A DNA stretch of 64,000 nucleotides from Hofstenia miamia (GCA_004352715.1 SCFE01000064.1:863347-927346), one strand, 5' to 3'. Shown: positions 11,709 to 23,315, counted from the first letter of the stretch. Notes: generated by a model not told the origin, from the letters alone. A program made the numbers and translations.

Positions 11709-11948
11709 ATGTTTGAATGTGTCATTTGCATCAATAGTATACGGTATGACGCGCCTCCTTATGGTATAATTTGCGGTCACACATTTCATAAAGATTGCAT
11801 CACAACGTGGTTGAAGCGCAAGAATTGTTGCCCCCAGTGTAGAAGAAGGGCAGAAGGGGGCTCTTTTCCCATTTTTTTAAACTTAATAGAGGAAGCGCCT
11901 AAATCAGCATCATCTTGTGAACAACAGAATCAAAATTTAAAAGTAGAG
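11709..11948 (+). CDS. TRAIP: TRAIP-like E3 ubiquitin ligase, RING exon
   Basis: The 80-codon exon starts at an ATG four bases after an acceptor (TCCTTATTTTAG) and ends at GAG/GTATAA. It encodes a RING-H2 finger with C4-x2-C7, C22-x-H24, H27-x2-C30 and C41-x2-C44 (ICGHTFHKDC, CCPQCRRR). TRAIP proteins open with a RING of this spacing, followed directly by coiled coil. In animals they ubiquitinate the replicative helicase at stalled or converging forks. The exon joins in phase 0 to the exon at 12,840, where the protein continues as coiled coil, as expected. A mariner MITE ends about 40 bases upstream. Family assignment rests on domain order plus the exon-3 motif; another RING/coiled-coil ligase is possible. 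Confidence 0.75.
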
Positions 11949-12164
11949 GTATAAACATTTTTGCTTATAATTTAATGTTATATATATTGTCATTAATAGA
12001 CACTTATTTTTAAAAACATGCTGCACAAACAACTGTTATCGCCAATTTTAGTTGACCAACAAAACCCGTTCATGTAGCACTCCATTTCGCCAACTGAAAT
12101 CGGGGTAATTATCTAGACTAAAGTTGTTCTTTTGGACCCACAAAAATTGTACAATAGCAGTTTT

Positions 12165-12625
12165 AGTCTCCGCTCTCCCGCTGTCATTCTAGTTCCATGC
12201 CTGCGATCTCCTCCTGTTCAATCGCTTGGTCACTCGCAAATTGGATCTTGATCCTTTTGATTTCATTAAGTTCTCTAATTCCCACTCCATTCGCTCTGAT
12301 GATGTTGTCACCTTCTCCATTCGTCGTACGAAGAAACATCGCACCTTCACTCGTTTTTCAATCGTGCTTGTACTGCTGCTAATTAAATCTTGAATCTCAA
12401 CCCTCCAACAGCCATTGATCTGTTTTCGTCGTCGCCGACCTTCAAGAAATCTTTGATGAATTTCCTCTTTGCTGATCCCTTCTCCAACTTCGCCCACTCT
12501 TCCATCTGCTCCTACTTTATCTCCTGTGACTCTCCTCGGTGCCGCAAAACTTGACTTGCTCTTATTTTTTTTGTAGTGTCTGCTTCAACGGCTAAATATA
12601 GTCATTCATTATTATTATTATTACT
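12165..12625 (+). mobile_element. 5'-truncated LINE in intron 1 of the TRAIP-like gene
   Basis: This is closely similar to the 3' 460 bases of the LINE at 6935-8752 and ends in an ATT tail at about 12,608-12,625. Here the codon that became TAG in the long copy is AAG. It is inserted in the same orientation as the host gene. Confidence 0.8.
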
Positions 12626-12839
12626 TTTTCATAAATTTTTTTTAAAGAAGTATCTTACATACGAAATTGTTTTAACATTTTACTTAATGAACAATTTTCA
12701 GCACCAATTTTTTGTTGGCAACTAAAATCATTCGCATAGCATACCAAACCAATTATAAAAGTTTCTTGTTCGGTCGACAGAAATTGTTAATAAAAGTTGT
12801 TCGTTTAGCATGGACTCTAGCTTTCTGTTATCTGTTTAG

Positions 12840-13044
12840 AATTTGCAACTAAAAAATCGTGTTGCTGATTTGGAAGATTCAATCAAGGATTATATTTCCA
12901 ATATAGTTGAAAAAGATCGTCAAATAGAAAGAAGTGAAATAGAATTAGAGAAATTTAAAGAAAAGCTCTCCATTTCAAAAGGTTTATTAGAAGATACCTT
13001 GAAAAAAGTTAAAAAGTTTTCTAAAATCGACAGACTGCTTTCCG
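12840..13044 (+). CDS. TRAIP: TRAIP-like gene, coiled-coil exon
   Basis: The exon starts after TCTGTTTAG and ends at TTTCCG/GTAACT, with phase 0 in and phase 1 out. It encodes a strongly charged heptad-rich coiled coil (NLQLKNRVADLEDSIKDY, IEKDRQIERSEI-like spacing) ending in KKVKKFSKIDRLLS. The phases match the preceding and following exons exactly. In TRAIP the coiled coil follows the RING and serves in self-association. The last residues align in character with the TRAIP segment just before its conserved central block. Confidence 0.7.
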
Positions 13045-13689
13045 GTAACTGTTTCTTAAAGAATTTATTATACATGTGCTTCACTGTAAGGCAGAAATAT
13101 TTTTAATATTTCTTGCTCCTACCCATTAATTGTTTTCTTTATTATAATAGAGGCTTATGTGTAAATTTTTGTTTACTTACAGCATGTTTAGCTGGTATGT
13201 AAATCTATTACGTGTACAGTATTTGATATGTATAATGCACACACTATTTAAATGGGATGGAAAAATAGAAATTGCTTTGTTGTTTAGCCAAATTTTTATT
13301 TTAATTTCTATCAATTAGAGTCTACAACTTACATTTATGCATTTTTACAACGTCCTCTGGTTTCGATGAATCATGAGGCGCACTTTAGCCAAATATGAGA
13401 AAATCTTAAAGCCGCAACCGAAAAATACTTATATTAGCACAAAACATAAATTTATTAAACTCTGGATGGTGTGTGGTTTAATATTATTATTTGCCACTCT
13501 AACTGTGATTAGCATAAAGTTCACAGTCCCTATCAATTGCCAATGAGGAATCCTTTTGCAAGATGCAAGTTTTCTAAATAGCTTCAGGAGTGTTGCATGT
13601 AGCAAGGTCGTCTAATATACGTTTAACAATAGATGTTGCTACTTTTGTTCAATTACCTAAATTTAGGTGCAAAACATAAATTTATTAAA

Positions 13690-15120
13690 ACATAAATATA
13701 TATTAAAAAGTAAAGTCATGATCTGAAAGCAAATGTTGAGATTTCTGTATGAAGCTCTCGATTTCATCAGCCGAACTATTCGTAGCTAAAACAACACCTA
13801 GAATGCTTCCTGAATCATATGTAGGAACTGTAACTAATTGGTTAAAGGGAACAATATTGTAGAACATATCCAGCATTTCCATTTCATAAGGACAGAAGAA
13901 TAACAAGCCTGTCAATCAGTTTTGGGAAAATCGAAGTCTCCAACGAGTAAAATATGATGTTTAATTATTCCATGGGAGTTATAGAAGCAGAGTTTTGGGT
14001 AAGTGAATTCATCCTACATGAACTAGTTAGTGGAGGTTGTTAGATCAATGTTACGACATTGCAGTGGGAATTAGAATGCATAACAATAACAGAAATGAAG
14101 TCGAATTGTTCAGGAATATTTATGTGTGTGGTAATAACATTCCTGTTTAGGAATGTACTTCTTGCAATTAGCACACCTCCACCGTCAAGTGAGCGATCAT
14201 ATTTAGACTCAATAATATATGGCGATTGTGGAAAAATGATAGAATTTGGACTATAACTGCTAATCCATGTTTCAATTAAGAAGTCAAAATCTGGATTATG
14301 AATATTAAGGAAATTTCATAAAAAGACAATAAGTGAGATAATTCCATAAATATTTGAAATAAACCATGTGAGGAAGTAGTTGACGAGGAAGATTGAGTTG
14401 ATAATCAATTGTAATTCTTAATTGATTCCATATATAGCGAATTCAGTATATCATCAATAGATTGTAAGTGATTCACTATTTTTCCTTTGTAACGTAGTTG
14501 TGAACTATGTTTTTTTTAGATTTTTTGAGCAAGCTCTCATCAACACTAGTAATTTCTTCTTAATTAAATAGTCCTTAAGTGTCAAGTCACATTTGATAAA
14601 ATATTGAGTATTCCTCAATTTATTAGCTGAAGCACGAATTTTTCTGCCGTCCCATACACCTATCAATTTCACAATTAGTGGTCTTGGATTATTATGATCA
14701 GGGTTAAATTTAGCATGGCGATGTAGGTCTTCAATGTAAGAATCACTGCAATCAATTAAGTTAAAAATATCACTTACTGATTTATTATCAGATTCAATAA
14801 TGTCATGAAGACGTGAAGATCGTTGTCATGGGGTTGAATGTTCAAGAACACCACCTATAAGAAGTGCAGACTGTAGGAATTCATTGCTTCTGAGAGGACT
14901 ATCAGTTTTTTACACCTTCAAGAATCCACTGTTTCAAAATAGATTTCGGCACACGTTGATCAGTAAGAGCTCTATTGAGAAGATCATCATTTAGTGAAAG
15001 CAGTTCTTCAAAATTCTTAGACATCATATAGGATTTGTAGATAGAGCGCATCAATTTTTCTAATCGTTGATATTCCCACCAGAATAGTGCAGTTAAACTT
15101 AATCTTCTTTATCAAAAGCT
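13690..15120 (-). pseudogene. LINE ORF1 and endonuclease relic
   Basis: On the minus strand, from right to left, there is an RNA-binding ORF1-like segment (HNNPRPLIVKLIG, then RKIRASANKLRN, about 14,570-14,710). An apurinic-type endonuclease follows (YDRSLDGGGVLIA near 14,190, ILLVGDFDFPKTD near 13,930, NQLVTVPTY then LLSDHDFTF at 13,706-13,840). Several stops and frameshifts break it. No reverse transcriptase follows, so this is the front part of a LINE whose rear has been lost. It lies in the intron between exons 2 and 3 of the TRAIP-like gene, on the opposite strand. Confidence 0.65.
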
Positions 15121-15364
15121 GTTATAACTTTCCGTTTGCTGCATTAGAAACAGGTGGATCCGATAAGTTAAGTTTAAAAGCAATTGAGTTAAGTACCGAA
15201 GCTGCCTGAAAGCTTTTTTGCGGTTGCTTCAAATACAGTGGCACTGGCTTTTTGAAAATATTATTTCAGACATTACTAATTCAAGTCTTTATTATTGCAG
15301 TTTTTGGTTGCAAACAATAAACAAATGATGTAAGCCAAGAGATACTCACTGACTCACTTACTGT

Positions 15365-15505
15365 TATATATATATATATATATATATATNNNNNNNNNNN
15401 NNNNNNNNNNNNNNNNNNNNNNNNNNNNNNNNNNNNNNNNNNNNNNNNNNNNNNNNNNNNNNNNNNNNNNNNNNNNNNNNNNNNNNNNNNNNNNNNNNNN
15501 NACTG

Positions 15506-15536
<31 letters not shown>
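15365..15536. repeat. (AT)n microsatellite interrupted by a 112-base gap
   Basis: Both flanks of the N run (15,390-15,501) are ACTGTTATATAT repeats, so the same tract was probably read from both sides and the gap may be spurious or mis-sized. Open frames across it are artefacts. Confidence 0.8.
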
Positions 15537-15542
<6 letters not shown>

Positions 15543-15897
15543 GTCTATTAACAACTGCAATATTCATATGTTGTAATTAGGTAAGTTTGGATCCCTTAAA
15601 TTTTAAATGTTGTGCATTGTGTTTAAATGCGGTTTCACTGTAACAATGTATGAGAGGGAAGCAAGCATGGATATGGAATTAATTGCTTTGTTTAGTTTTG
15701 ATATACTAAGTTTAGCAACCATACTAAAGCATAAAATCATTTTGAAATCGTATCATATAATAATGCTAGAATATTTGATGCACTAAAAATGAGAAAATTC
15801 AGACGGCTGGTTTGCCATGAAACAATCCATTTTACATAAGAATAAATTAACTAACAACTTATGCTTTCCCGCATATCCGTGACTCTTTGCGTTTTAG

Positions 15898-16123
15898 AGA
15901 TACCGGATACAATTGAATATATTTCATGTTTAGAGAAAGCCGATGTCGTTCGTCAGAAGGTTGACTATTATGGATCTTTGGGTGGATCTTCCAATGAATT
16001 ACTTGTACAGTATGCGATTGCTCAAAAGGAGGAATACGAAAGTTTAAATTTAAAATGTCAAAGATACAGATCTGCTTTAAGATCATTTCGCTGCAAACAA
16101 ATTCAATCTCCAAACTTCGAAAT
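15898..16123 (+). CDS. TRAIP: TRAIP-like gene, exon 3 (central conserved block)
   Basis: The exon begins after GTTTTAG and ends at GAAAT/GTAATG (phase 1 in, phase 2 out). Joined to exon 2 it reads DRLLS-E-IPDTIEYISCLE. It then carries YGSLGGSSNELLVQYAIAQ followed by KEEYESLNLK, the arrangement (Gly/Ser-rich turn, QL-AVY-like helix, KKEYE-like helix) that is distinctive for the middle of TRAIP. This is the main reason for naming the gene. If the donor is not used, the frame ends at a TAA two codons later. Confidence 0.65.
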
Positions 16124-16463
16124 GTAATGTTATTTCATTACTATATACAGTTTAACACTTTCCTACTTTTGCATTGTTTCCTATGGTATTTGTGAATTTG
16201 CATTCAGGTCTAAAGTGTTACAATGTTTTTCATGGAGAGGAGTAATTTCATTGTCACTGCAATATCTATCATTTAACTCAAATTGTCTTGGTTAAAATTG
16301 GCCGATTTTTAATGCTAAGAAAATCTCAACTGCTAGAAGAATATTAATTCATTTTGAAAAAAGGTACTTTTGAAAAGCCAAGCATTATGTCTTTAGGTCC
16401 AGGGTTTCCTCACTGTAGCTGTTAAATTTCTTGCAACTGCTACGAAAGCCTTGAGGTTTCCAC

Positions 16464-16709
16464 CAGTTCGCGGTTAGGGGGGGCTGTCGCCCCTCTTTTG
16501 GGACCAACTGCTAACCCTTAAGAAAAATGTTCTCTTTTCCTCAAAATTGAAAATAGTTCAAGTTAATTCAAGATGTTACTGCTAAAAACAGACGATTTCA
16601 TTTTGTGTTGTAAGCTTATTTTTGTCCAAAAAAAACTTTTCTTCCAATTTTTTTCTGTAAAAAGAAGTGTCAGCCCCCCCCCGTTTTAAAAATCCTAAAC
16701 GCGCTACTG
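16464..16709. mobile_element. hAT-type MITE with 8 bp target duplication
   Basis: The termini are inverted: CAGTTCGCGGTTAGG on the left, and CCTAAACGCGCTACTG on the right, which reads CAGTAGCGCGTTTAGG in reverse. The flanks GTTTCCAC at 16,456-16,463 and 16,710-16,717 are a perfect 8 bp duplication, the hallmark of hAT insertion. It is 246 bp long and non-coding, with poly-G/poly-C runs near the ends. It sits in the intron downstream of exon 3. Confidence 0.8.
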
Positions 16710-16717
16710 GTTTCCAC

Positions 16718-18379
16718 TAAGCTCGAACGCACAAATCAGGGAATTGTTGCGCCAGATCACGTCAATAGCTCTTGAAAGTGGCTGACATATGTGTACGCGG
16801 TTTTGGGAAGTTTCCCAACATCGATAATGATGGTTAAATAGCTGGTTTCTTGGGAGATTTGAGTGGGGCCGCAGAACTTCCTGATGTTTGCCCGCAAAAC
16901 TTCCTGATGTTTAGGATCATATCGAATCTTTTACTATACATCTTATGGCATAATTTCACTGTAATGCAATATAGTAGCAGCTCAATAATAGCATGTTTCA
17001 TTATAGATATGAAGCCTATAGCAATCGTTATTGTTGAATTGTAACTAAAATACGTTAATCGTAAATTTTTAAAAGCCTCTCTAAGGTTTCTTAAGATGCT
17101 CAGTGATCCGATTGCTGAAATTTATTTTGATTGCTCATTCTTTTGAGATGGATGCCACAAGGATTTTTATTTGGAAAAACGAAATCCTATGGAACATTAA
17201 AGGCCTGGCACGAAATTGTCGGGTTGACTGACCTTATTACTAATACTGGCTTAATCTAATGTTTTCTTTTGTAGCTATTCCATCTACTGTTTTAAGATAA
17301 CATCCTGTGTTAACAGTAAAAGATGCTAAAAGTGAATTTACAAATTTTCTTTACCGCTAAAGCAAATATTTGTGAAGAATTTTTACAAATTTTTAGCTGA
17401 AGAATAATGAACGCACTTATTTTTCTGCTAATTCATGTAATGTAAATAATGAATTTATATTCTACCCAAACAAGCGTCCATATATAAATTTCTTCAGTGG
17501 TAAGACATTTTTTAATGCTTTTGTAAAAAAATTTACATAATTTGCTTGTAAAGAATTTTCACACTGCAATCACAAGTTTTAGTTCATACTTAAAATGATT
17601 GTATAAATTTGAAAATGTAAGGTTCCCTTTTAAATGCAGTTAAATTGGCAAAAACTGCACTAGGATTTAAGATCAGAGAATATCATTTGGTATGTTCAAA
17701 TGAAAGCAACAACAAACCAGGTAGTTCAATCTGTAATGCTAAATATAGCGGAATCACATTTTACACCAATTTTAGCATACCAAAATGGTTTTTAGCTCAA
17801 TTAAAAAAAATTGGTTGATGCAAATACAAACTCAATGTTGAGTATCTCAAAGTCTAGATATAAACATTGATGTTGCGCGTAATCCTTAGATAATATTAAT
17901 TGCCTGATGTGCGCGGGGCATTTCAAGGGAAATTGATTCAACTGACGAATTTCAAGAGAATTGGTAATTTGATTGTTGTACGCCATCTTAAAAGTGTGTG
18001 CATCCTGTCTAATGTTACTTAGTTCGAAACACTTCATTTTACAAGTGTAAATTCCAAGTTTTCTTTCAATATTATTAATCAAATTATTCACAATAAGAAC
18101 TATATTTATTTACATGTAAATATATTCTTAATTTTTTTAAAGCCCGATGTTCCGGGATTAGAGGCAAAAGTGAGCTTGCGAACTACATTGATCTACTTTA
18201 TAGAATAATTTTATGTATTTCATCTATTCCATAATGTAGAACAAAATCATTTTATACACAAAAGACAATTCCGGCCTACAGCCGTTTGTATTTAAAAAAA
18301 TTTAATCTGCCGGATTTAGACTTAAAAATTTAAGAAACTTAATAAACAGAAGTTCAACACTTCTATTTTTCTAATAGTT
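16718..18379. other. Intronic AT-rich sequence, nothing assigned
   Basis: No domain-bearing frame was found. A 96-codon minus-strand frame at 17,801-18,091 has two Cys-x-rich stretches (GIYTCKMKCFEL) but no family I recognise and no splice or promoter context. Confidence 0.4.
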
Positions 18380-18935
18380 GAAAGGACACTCAACACAAAT
18401 TGAAAAGATTTTTGGTTTGCGAAGACATCCAAACGCAAATGGCAGTGGAAAAGTTTGATGTTGTCAATACAAATTTAAAAGAGTCGTTTACATTTGAACT
18501 ATTCTTGAAGACTACTGGTCATTACATTCCACTTTGATGATACTGTGATGGAGAATATAAAACCATCAAATGTCTTGTAATAGAAAAATGGGAATAATTA
18601 TCAACCTATGAATTAATGATCAAAAGTCTAGATAAATGTATACACAATACTAAATGAAGATGAATATCTGCCCAAATACGTCAAAAATATTTTAAAAGAC
18701 GAATTTAAGAAATTAGACATTTGTTTCAAAATATAGATCATATTCTATAGCATCGTTGGCCTCATCAATAGTATACAATTGTGTGTTCTTTGAAATGACG
18801 TACATCGGTGAGACTATTCGATATTTTGAAGCGCGGAAATTCGAATATATTCATGGACATCTTCAATCTGAAGTGTTTACAAACATTCATAACATCAATT
18901 CGGACAATTTTCAAATAATTACTAATTTAAGATAA
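18380..18935 (+). pseudogene. Penelope-like element remnant with GIY-YIG endonuclease
   Basis: A short frame ending at a TAA at 18,933-18,935 carries IVYNCVFFEMTYIGETIRYF followed by a conserved-looking helix and SDNFQII. This matches the GIY-YIG core: the IVY strand, then YIGET, then an Arg. Upstream bases (DEYLPKYVKNILKDEF) may belong to the same element in another frame. Penelope-like retroelements carry such a domain at their C-terminus. No reverse transcriptase remains here. It could alternatively derive from another GIY-YIG family. Confidence 0.5.
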
Positions 18936-19098
18936 TGAAAGATCAATGTTTTTAAATGGTCAAAAGAACGTAAAATCATTTTATTTGTATTAAGTAATTG
19001 CTGTAGTATATTGTAAAATCTCTATCGATTTCCTCACATTTTATAATTTCCGAAAATGGCTAAATTATAGTCGAAAACATTAAACGAGGTGTTTTTAT

Positions 19099-19102
<4 letters not shown>

Positions 19103-19135
<33 letters not shown>

Positions 19136-19259
19136 NNNNNNNNNNNNNNNNNNNNNNNNNNNNNNNNNNNNNNNNNNNNNNNNNNNNNNNNNNNNNNNNN
19201 NNNNNNNNNNNNNNNNNNNNNNNNNNNNNNNNNNNNNNNNNNNNNNNNNNNNNNNNNNN

Positions 19260-19291
<32 letters not shown>

Positions 19292-19303
19292 ATATATATG
19301 TAT
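19103..19303. repeat. (AT)n microsatellite with 124-base gap
   Basis: TA dinucleotide and TATG repeats flank an N run (19,136-19,259). Isoleucine-tyrosine frames over it are not genes. Confidence 0.85.
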
Positions 19304-19496
19304 GGGGCATGTCTGGACCAGGTTTAAGCCCGATATTTGAAATACATGGCAAAAAGAAAATTCATTTGAAATATTAAACTTGAAAAAGATAGACATTTTC
19401 TATATTTTATACTATATGTATAATTTAATTTCTATATATTAGTCTTATTTCATATAGATGTATTCTTGCATTGTATGATTAAATTTTTTTCAATAG

Positions 19497-19561
19497 GCCT
19501 GATATTGCTTGTACAACAGAATTCAACAACGTGTCTCGAAAAAGATGCCCAGATTTTCAAG
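19497..19561 (+). CDS. Possible small exon of the TRAIP-like gene
   Basis: The acceptor is TTTTTTTCAATAG and the donor CAAG/GTATTT. With the two bases carried from exon 3 it reads M then PDIACTTEFNNVSRKRCPDFQ without a stop, and the entry phase fits exactly. It leaves in phase 1, while the candidate last exon at 29,711 needs phase 0, so at least one further exon is undetected. Evidence is splice signals and phase only. Confidence 0.4.
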
Positions 19562-19954
19562 GTATTTCTTTTACGATATATTTTTGAAATTCGACTTTCA
19601 TTTTAAAATTATGATTTTACTAATTAAAGTGGGTGAAAACTTTAGGCCACATCGTTTAAAATTTGACGCTATTCAGGTAAAATCTGATTAATTGCTTTAA
19701 TGTTGAATGTTTATAATTCATTCACAGTGTCTCTGAAATTGTGTTTAATGTTTAGTTGTAGTTCTATTTCAATTTGCCATAGAGGATTTCGCGTACCTTT
19801 CAATAGACAAATATTCTAGATTTCAAGTCTTCTAACTTCTACTTGGTCGATGACATGCTCGGCATCATGAGGCATTCAACATCCAACTAGCTTGTGGTTG
19901 TTCGTCTAACAGTAAAGTGTTTTATAGATACATTTCAAGAAACAAATAAACATT

Positions 19955-20270
19955 CTGTCAAGCCTCGGACTTAACAACGCTTCACCGAGGATGAACGACG
20001 CTCTCAACCAACAATATCCATACGTCAAGTGAAAACAGGCTTAACTCCCTACTTGGTCAAAATTGTGACATGGGCATTCCAGCATTGACTGCAGAAGTAT
20101 TTGGGATTAGCGTTTAAGCGAGTAGCAGAAAAGCTTCTATTGACAGCAAGTATGGCAAAATAAATTTGCAAAGTAACATATCAGCTGAACTGAGTATAAA
20201 TGGTTCCATGTCTGCTGGTCAGATGAACTCCAATGGCATATAGTTGGTCACGGACGATTTTTAAGGCCCA
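19955..20270 (+). pseudogene. Tc1-like transposase relic
   Basis: Broken frames give a KPRT-x-QRFTEDERRSQPTI stretch like the region between the helix-turn-helix motifs of Tc1. Further on, WFHVCWSDELQWHIVGHGR resembles the first catalytic Asp region (W-x-x-V-x-W-S-D-E). Stops are frequent and no termini were found. Confidence 0.4.
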
Positions 20271-20559
20271 GCCCGTCAACTAATATTTCAGGTTTATTTT
20301 CGGCCTGCGAATGAATTTTTGGAGCCTGTTTCTGGCCTGTAGATTTTTTGTTTATTAATTAGCCTTTTCTAGAGCTCTATGAAGATAAAAACAAAATTGA
20401 AATGCTATTAGATTTGCTTGATAGCAGTTGATTTAAAGTTTATTGTTGTTTGCAAACATCTTATAATTCATTTTATTCGGCCCATGACCATCTCTGCAAT
20501 GGCAATACGTGACCAACATTCAAAACTTGTTCATCGTCCAAGTGGATCCAATAGATATG

Positions 20560-21170
20560 CTGCTAAGTATTTGTCAGCTATGCTTAAACACTTTTGGTCC
20601 AAAAGATAGGATGGTCTTGATTTCCTATCAAAGGGAGTTACCACAAATAGCAAACGTTATGGTGATCTTCTTAAATCAAAGCTACTTCACTCATGTCGAT
20701 TCTCAATTGCAGTGTTTTCATGCATGACTCTGCATCTTTCCAAAAGCAAACACTTACCAAATGGCTTTTTCGGTATGCCCCCCCCNCTGTTTCAGTATTC
20801 CCCACAGTTGTGCCTTGGTATTGTTGGCACCATGCATGAGCCCATATCTTTCACACGCTTCTTGTAAATCTTTTTTCTTCCAACTTCCTTTTGGTGTTCC
20901 ATCAGGAAGACATAGTCTGCCCATACTTGTCCAACAATATCTTTNAACGTTATGGTGATCTTCTTAAATCAAAGCTACTTCACTCATGTCGATTCTCAAT
21001 TGCAGTGTTTTCATGCATGACTCTGCATCTTTCCAAAAGCAAACACTTACCAAATGGCTTTTTCGGTATGCCCCCCCCCTGCACCTTAATCCAAATTTAG
21101 AGCACCTTGTGAAAGAACATTGTTTTGGAAGACCTTTGCGAAAACTAAATACTAAGTTTAGTTTATGATA
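20560..21170 (+). pseudogene. Mariner transposase relic, with assembly duplication
   Basis: Frames in order give FLSKGVTTNSKRYGDLLKSKL, then a degraded HDNA region, then KWLFRYAPPLHLNPNLEHLVKE and CFGRPLRKL. This is the order of the mariner catalytic domain (D-x-L-x-x-G-x-T-I-N, HDNA, PPYSPDLAP, L-x-G). Two single Ns (20,785 and 20,945) bracket a small foreign contig, and about 130 bases on either side are duplicated (from 20,653 and from 20,946), so the local order is unreliable. Confidence 0.5.
20786..20944 (-). mobile_element. Fragment of the DD82E transposon (deletion derivative)
   Basis: Reading the minus strand, the fragment starts like the N-terminal part seen at about 27,270-27,300 (GQVWADYV) and then jumps to the catalytic part seen at 22,490-22,610 (KKKDL, ERYGLMHG) in a shifted frame. 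It therefore joins two distant parts of the transposase. It is isolated between two single-N joins, so its true genomic position is uncertain. Confidence 0.55.
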
Positions 21171-21309
21171 AACATTTATAATGTTTGCGTCCATTGTATT
21201 TATCTATGTGCATTAGAACATGTTCCAAATATTGGTATTGCTTTTGAAGTTCATTATTTTCAACCAAGAATATGATTAACGTCATAGCTAAGTTTTAGTA
21301 AAACATTTT

Positions 21310-21763
21310 CTGCAGAAAGTTCAGTTAATAACTTTATTTTCGTCTACGTTCGGGCTCTGTGAGTACTCGAAATTTCCAGTCGGTTCGGGTCGAGTCAACT
21401 TTAATTGCGTTAATTTGATATTGAATTGTAGGAGAGACTTCGGCGTTGGTTGGACTAACAGAAGAAGGCCTATCTGTGAGTTGTGCTGGCAAAAAATCAT
21501 CATCAGTAAATATTTGCGAATTCAGGGGAAATATTCCAGTTTCCTAAAAGCAGCTGTAATGTTTGAAGATGTAAAAACTTTTGTATAGATGTCACGAACA
21601 ATGGCTGGAATATCATAAATGGTCATTGTTTTTTTTCTGGGTTGTTCCTCATCCATAAGTCACAAGCAATATTAAAATATTTTTTAAAAGGGCCATATAC
21701 ACCAACATCTAAAGGCCGAATTTTATGCGTTGTATAGGGTGGAAACGAATTTTGGAGCTAAAA
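21310..21763 (-). pseudogene. Pogo/Tigger-like transposase C-terminal relic
   Basis: On the minus strand the frames give FPPYTTHKIRPLDVGVYGPFKK, then YFNIACDLWMRNNPEKK, then (shifted) TGIFPLNSQIFTDDDFLPAQ and LTDRPSS. This is the characteristic end of DDE_1 (pogo/Tigger/jerky) transposases: THKLQPLDV, FGPFK, then the GI-x-P and DFLP-x-x-x-TDRP block. Frameshifts and stops mark it as dead. It is interrupted on its 5' side by the DD82E element starting at 21,766. Confidence 0.65.
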
Positions 21764-22105
21764 TACATTGGGGGTAAGTTGTAACTTGATGCAACTTACT
21801 CCATCACTATTTATCTGATAATTTGTAAAATGTTAATAAATTAAATGAATGGATTTAAGTAAATGTATAAAAACTTATTCAAGTTATGCATTAGTTAATG
21901 TATTTACAGTGGGCGACACCATCCATGAGGTTTGGCTAACACCCCTCTTTCTATTTATAAATTAAAAATATGTCAAAAAATAAAAAATGACCAAGAGTTT
22001 GTTCTCTGGAAAATTGTGTAGGAAAAGTTACGTACATTGAAAGTTTTCATAAGAAAAACAATGGAATAAACTACTATACTAGCCTTATTTTAGCCATTGA
22101 TCAAT

Positions 22106-23192
22106 TTAAAACTCTAAATTATCATTCGATTCATTACCAGAACTGTTTTCCTCACTATTTTCGGAACTTTCATGTTCAGAATCCATGTCCTGCTGCTCTT
22201 CTTGTTGGATTCTGTTCCACAGATTAACCAAATGCAAATTGGCTTTGTTTATGCACCCTTGTACGGTTCTGGATTCTAGGGAATGAAATGATTGAACCAA
22301 TCGATCGTGAACATCCTTAAAGGTAGTGTCTTTGGTATATTGGCGTCCTACTTTACCCTTTACATTGGCCCAGACCAATTCGATTGGTTGCAGATCCGAA
22401 TGATGAGGTGGTGAAAATAAAACCTCATGCCCTTTATCTTTGGCCATTGTACATATAACAGGAATGATATTATCATCTATGTACTGTTTCAGTATTCCCC
22501 ACAGTTGTGCCTTGGTATCGTTGGCACCATGCATGAGCCCATATCTTTCACACGCTTCTTGTAAATCTTTTTTCTTCCAACTTCCTTTTGGTGTTCCATC
22601 AGGAAGACTTTTGTGGTATTTTGCGTTATCCATAACAATAACACCATTGGTGATTCCACGGCTATCCAGTGCATCCAGTAGTGTCTTCATCCATTTGATG
22701 AAGTAATTGGAATCGAACATNNNNNNNNNNNNNNNNNNNNNNNNNNNNNNNNNNNNNNNNNNNNNNNNNNNNNNNNNNNNNNNNNNNNNNNNNNNNNNNN
22801 NNNNNGAACATACCATGATAATCCTGTGTTTGTTTTTTTCCACCTTCGAAAATATCCAAAGTATCTAACATCAACTCAGCTTTGTCCGATTCTGCACGTT
22901 CATCAACAGGAATACTTTGATCTGCATCAATAATTGCTGCAATAAAACTATTGCGTTTCCCTTTATGCTGAGCTTTTGTTTCCAAATCTTGTTCATCATT
23001 AGGGTCGTATAAACTGTCGTTGTGCCTTTGGTAGTTTTTGTGGATGTAACTTTCATCCATGTAAATTATGCGTTGTGTCTTTGCTTCGTTGATGGACACT
23101 AATTTGGATACATATTCATCTCTTTTTCTAATGTTTTCCTCTCTTAATCGGTAGCACATGACACCCTTCTTTTTTCCACGTTTATATCCCAT
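22106..23192 (-). CDS. DD82E (IS630-Tc1-mariner) transposase, catalytic part
   Basis: The frame begins at an ATG at 23,190-23,192, just after an acceptor-like TTTATTCAG, so an upstream exon is likely. It ends at 22,106. It carries YMDESYIHKNY (first Asp), VIVMDNAKYH (second Asp) and HHSDLQPIELVWANVKG (final Glu). Exactly 82 residues separate the second Asp and the Glu. The C-terminus is acidic and serine-rich. An 85-base gap (22,721-22,805) with overlapping flanks interrupts it, but the frame continues on both sides. The enzyme would catalyse cut-and-paste transposition. The spacing agrees with what I recall as the Sailor/DD82E family. No stop is seen in the readable part. Confidence 0.75.
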
Positions 23193-23315
23193 CTTCTGAA
23201 TAAATATATATATATATAAGTAAATATCGGCCATATGTGTGCTAAAGCTCAATATATATCTGCTCTTGGTATTTTCGAATATTTTTGCCTTAAATCCGGC
23301 AATTAATTTATGCAC

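Noticed and set aside
15354-15567. Isoleucine-tyrosine repeat proteins over AT microsatellites (also 5990-6181 and 19,089-19,396)
   Set aside because: Artefacts of dinucleotide repeats and N runs.
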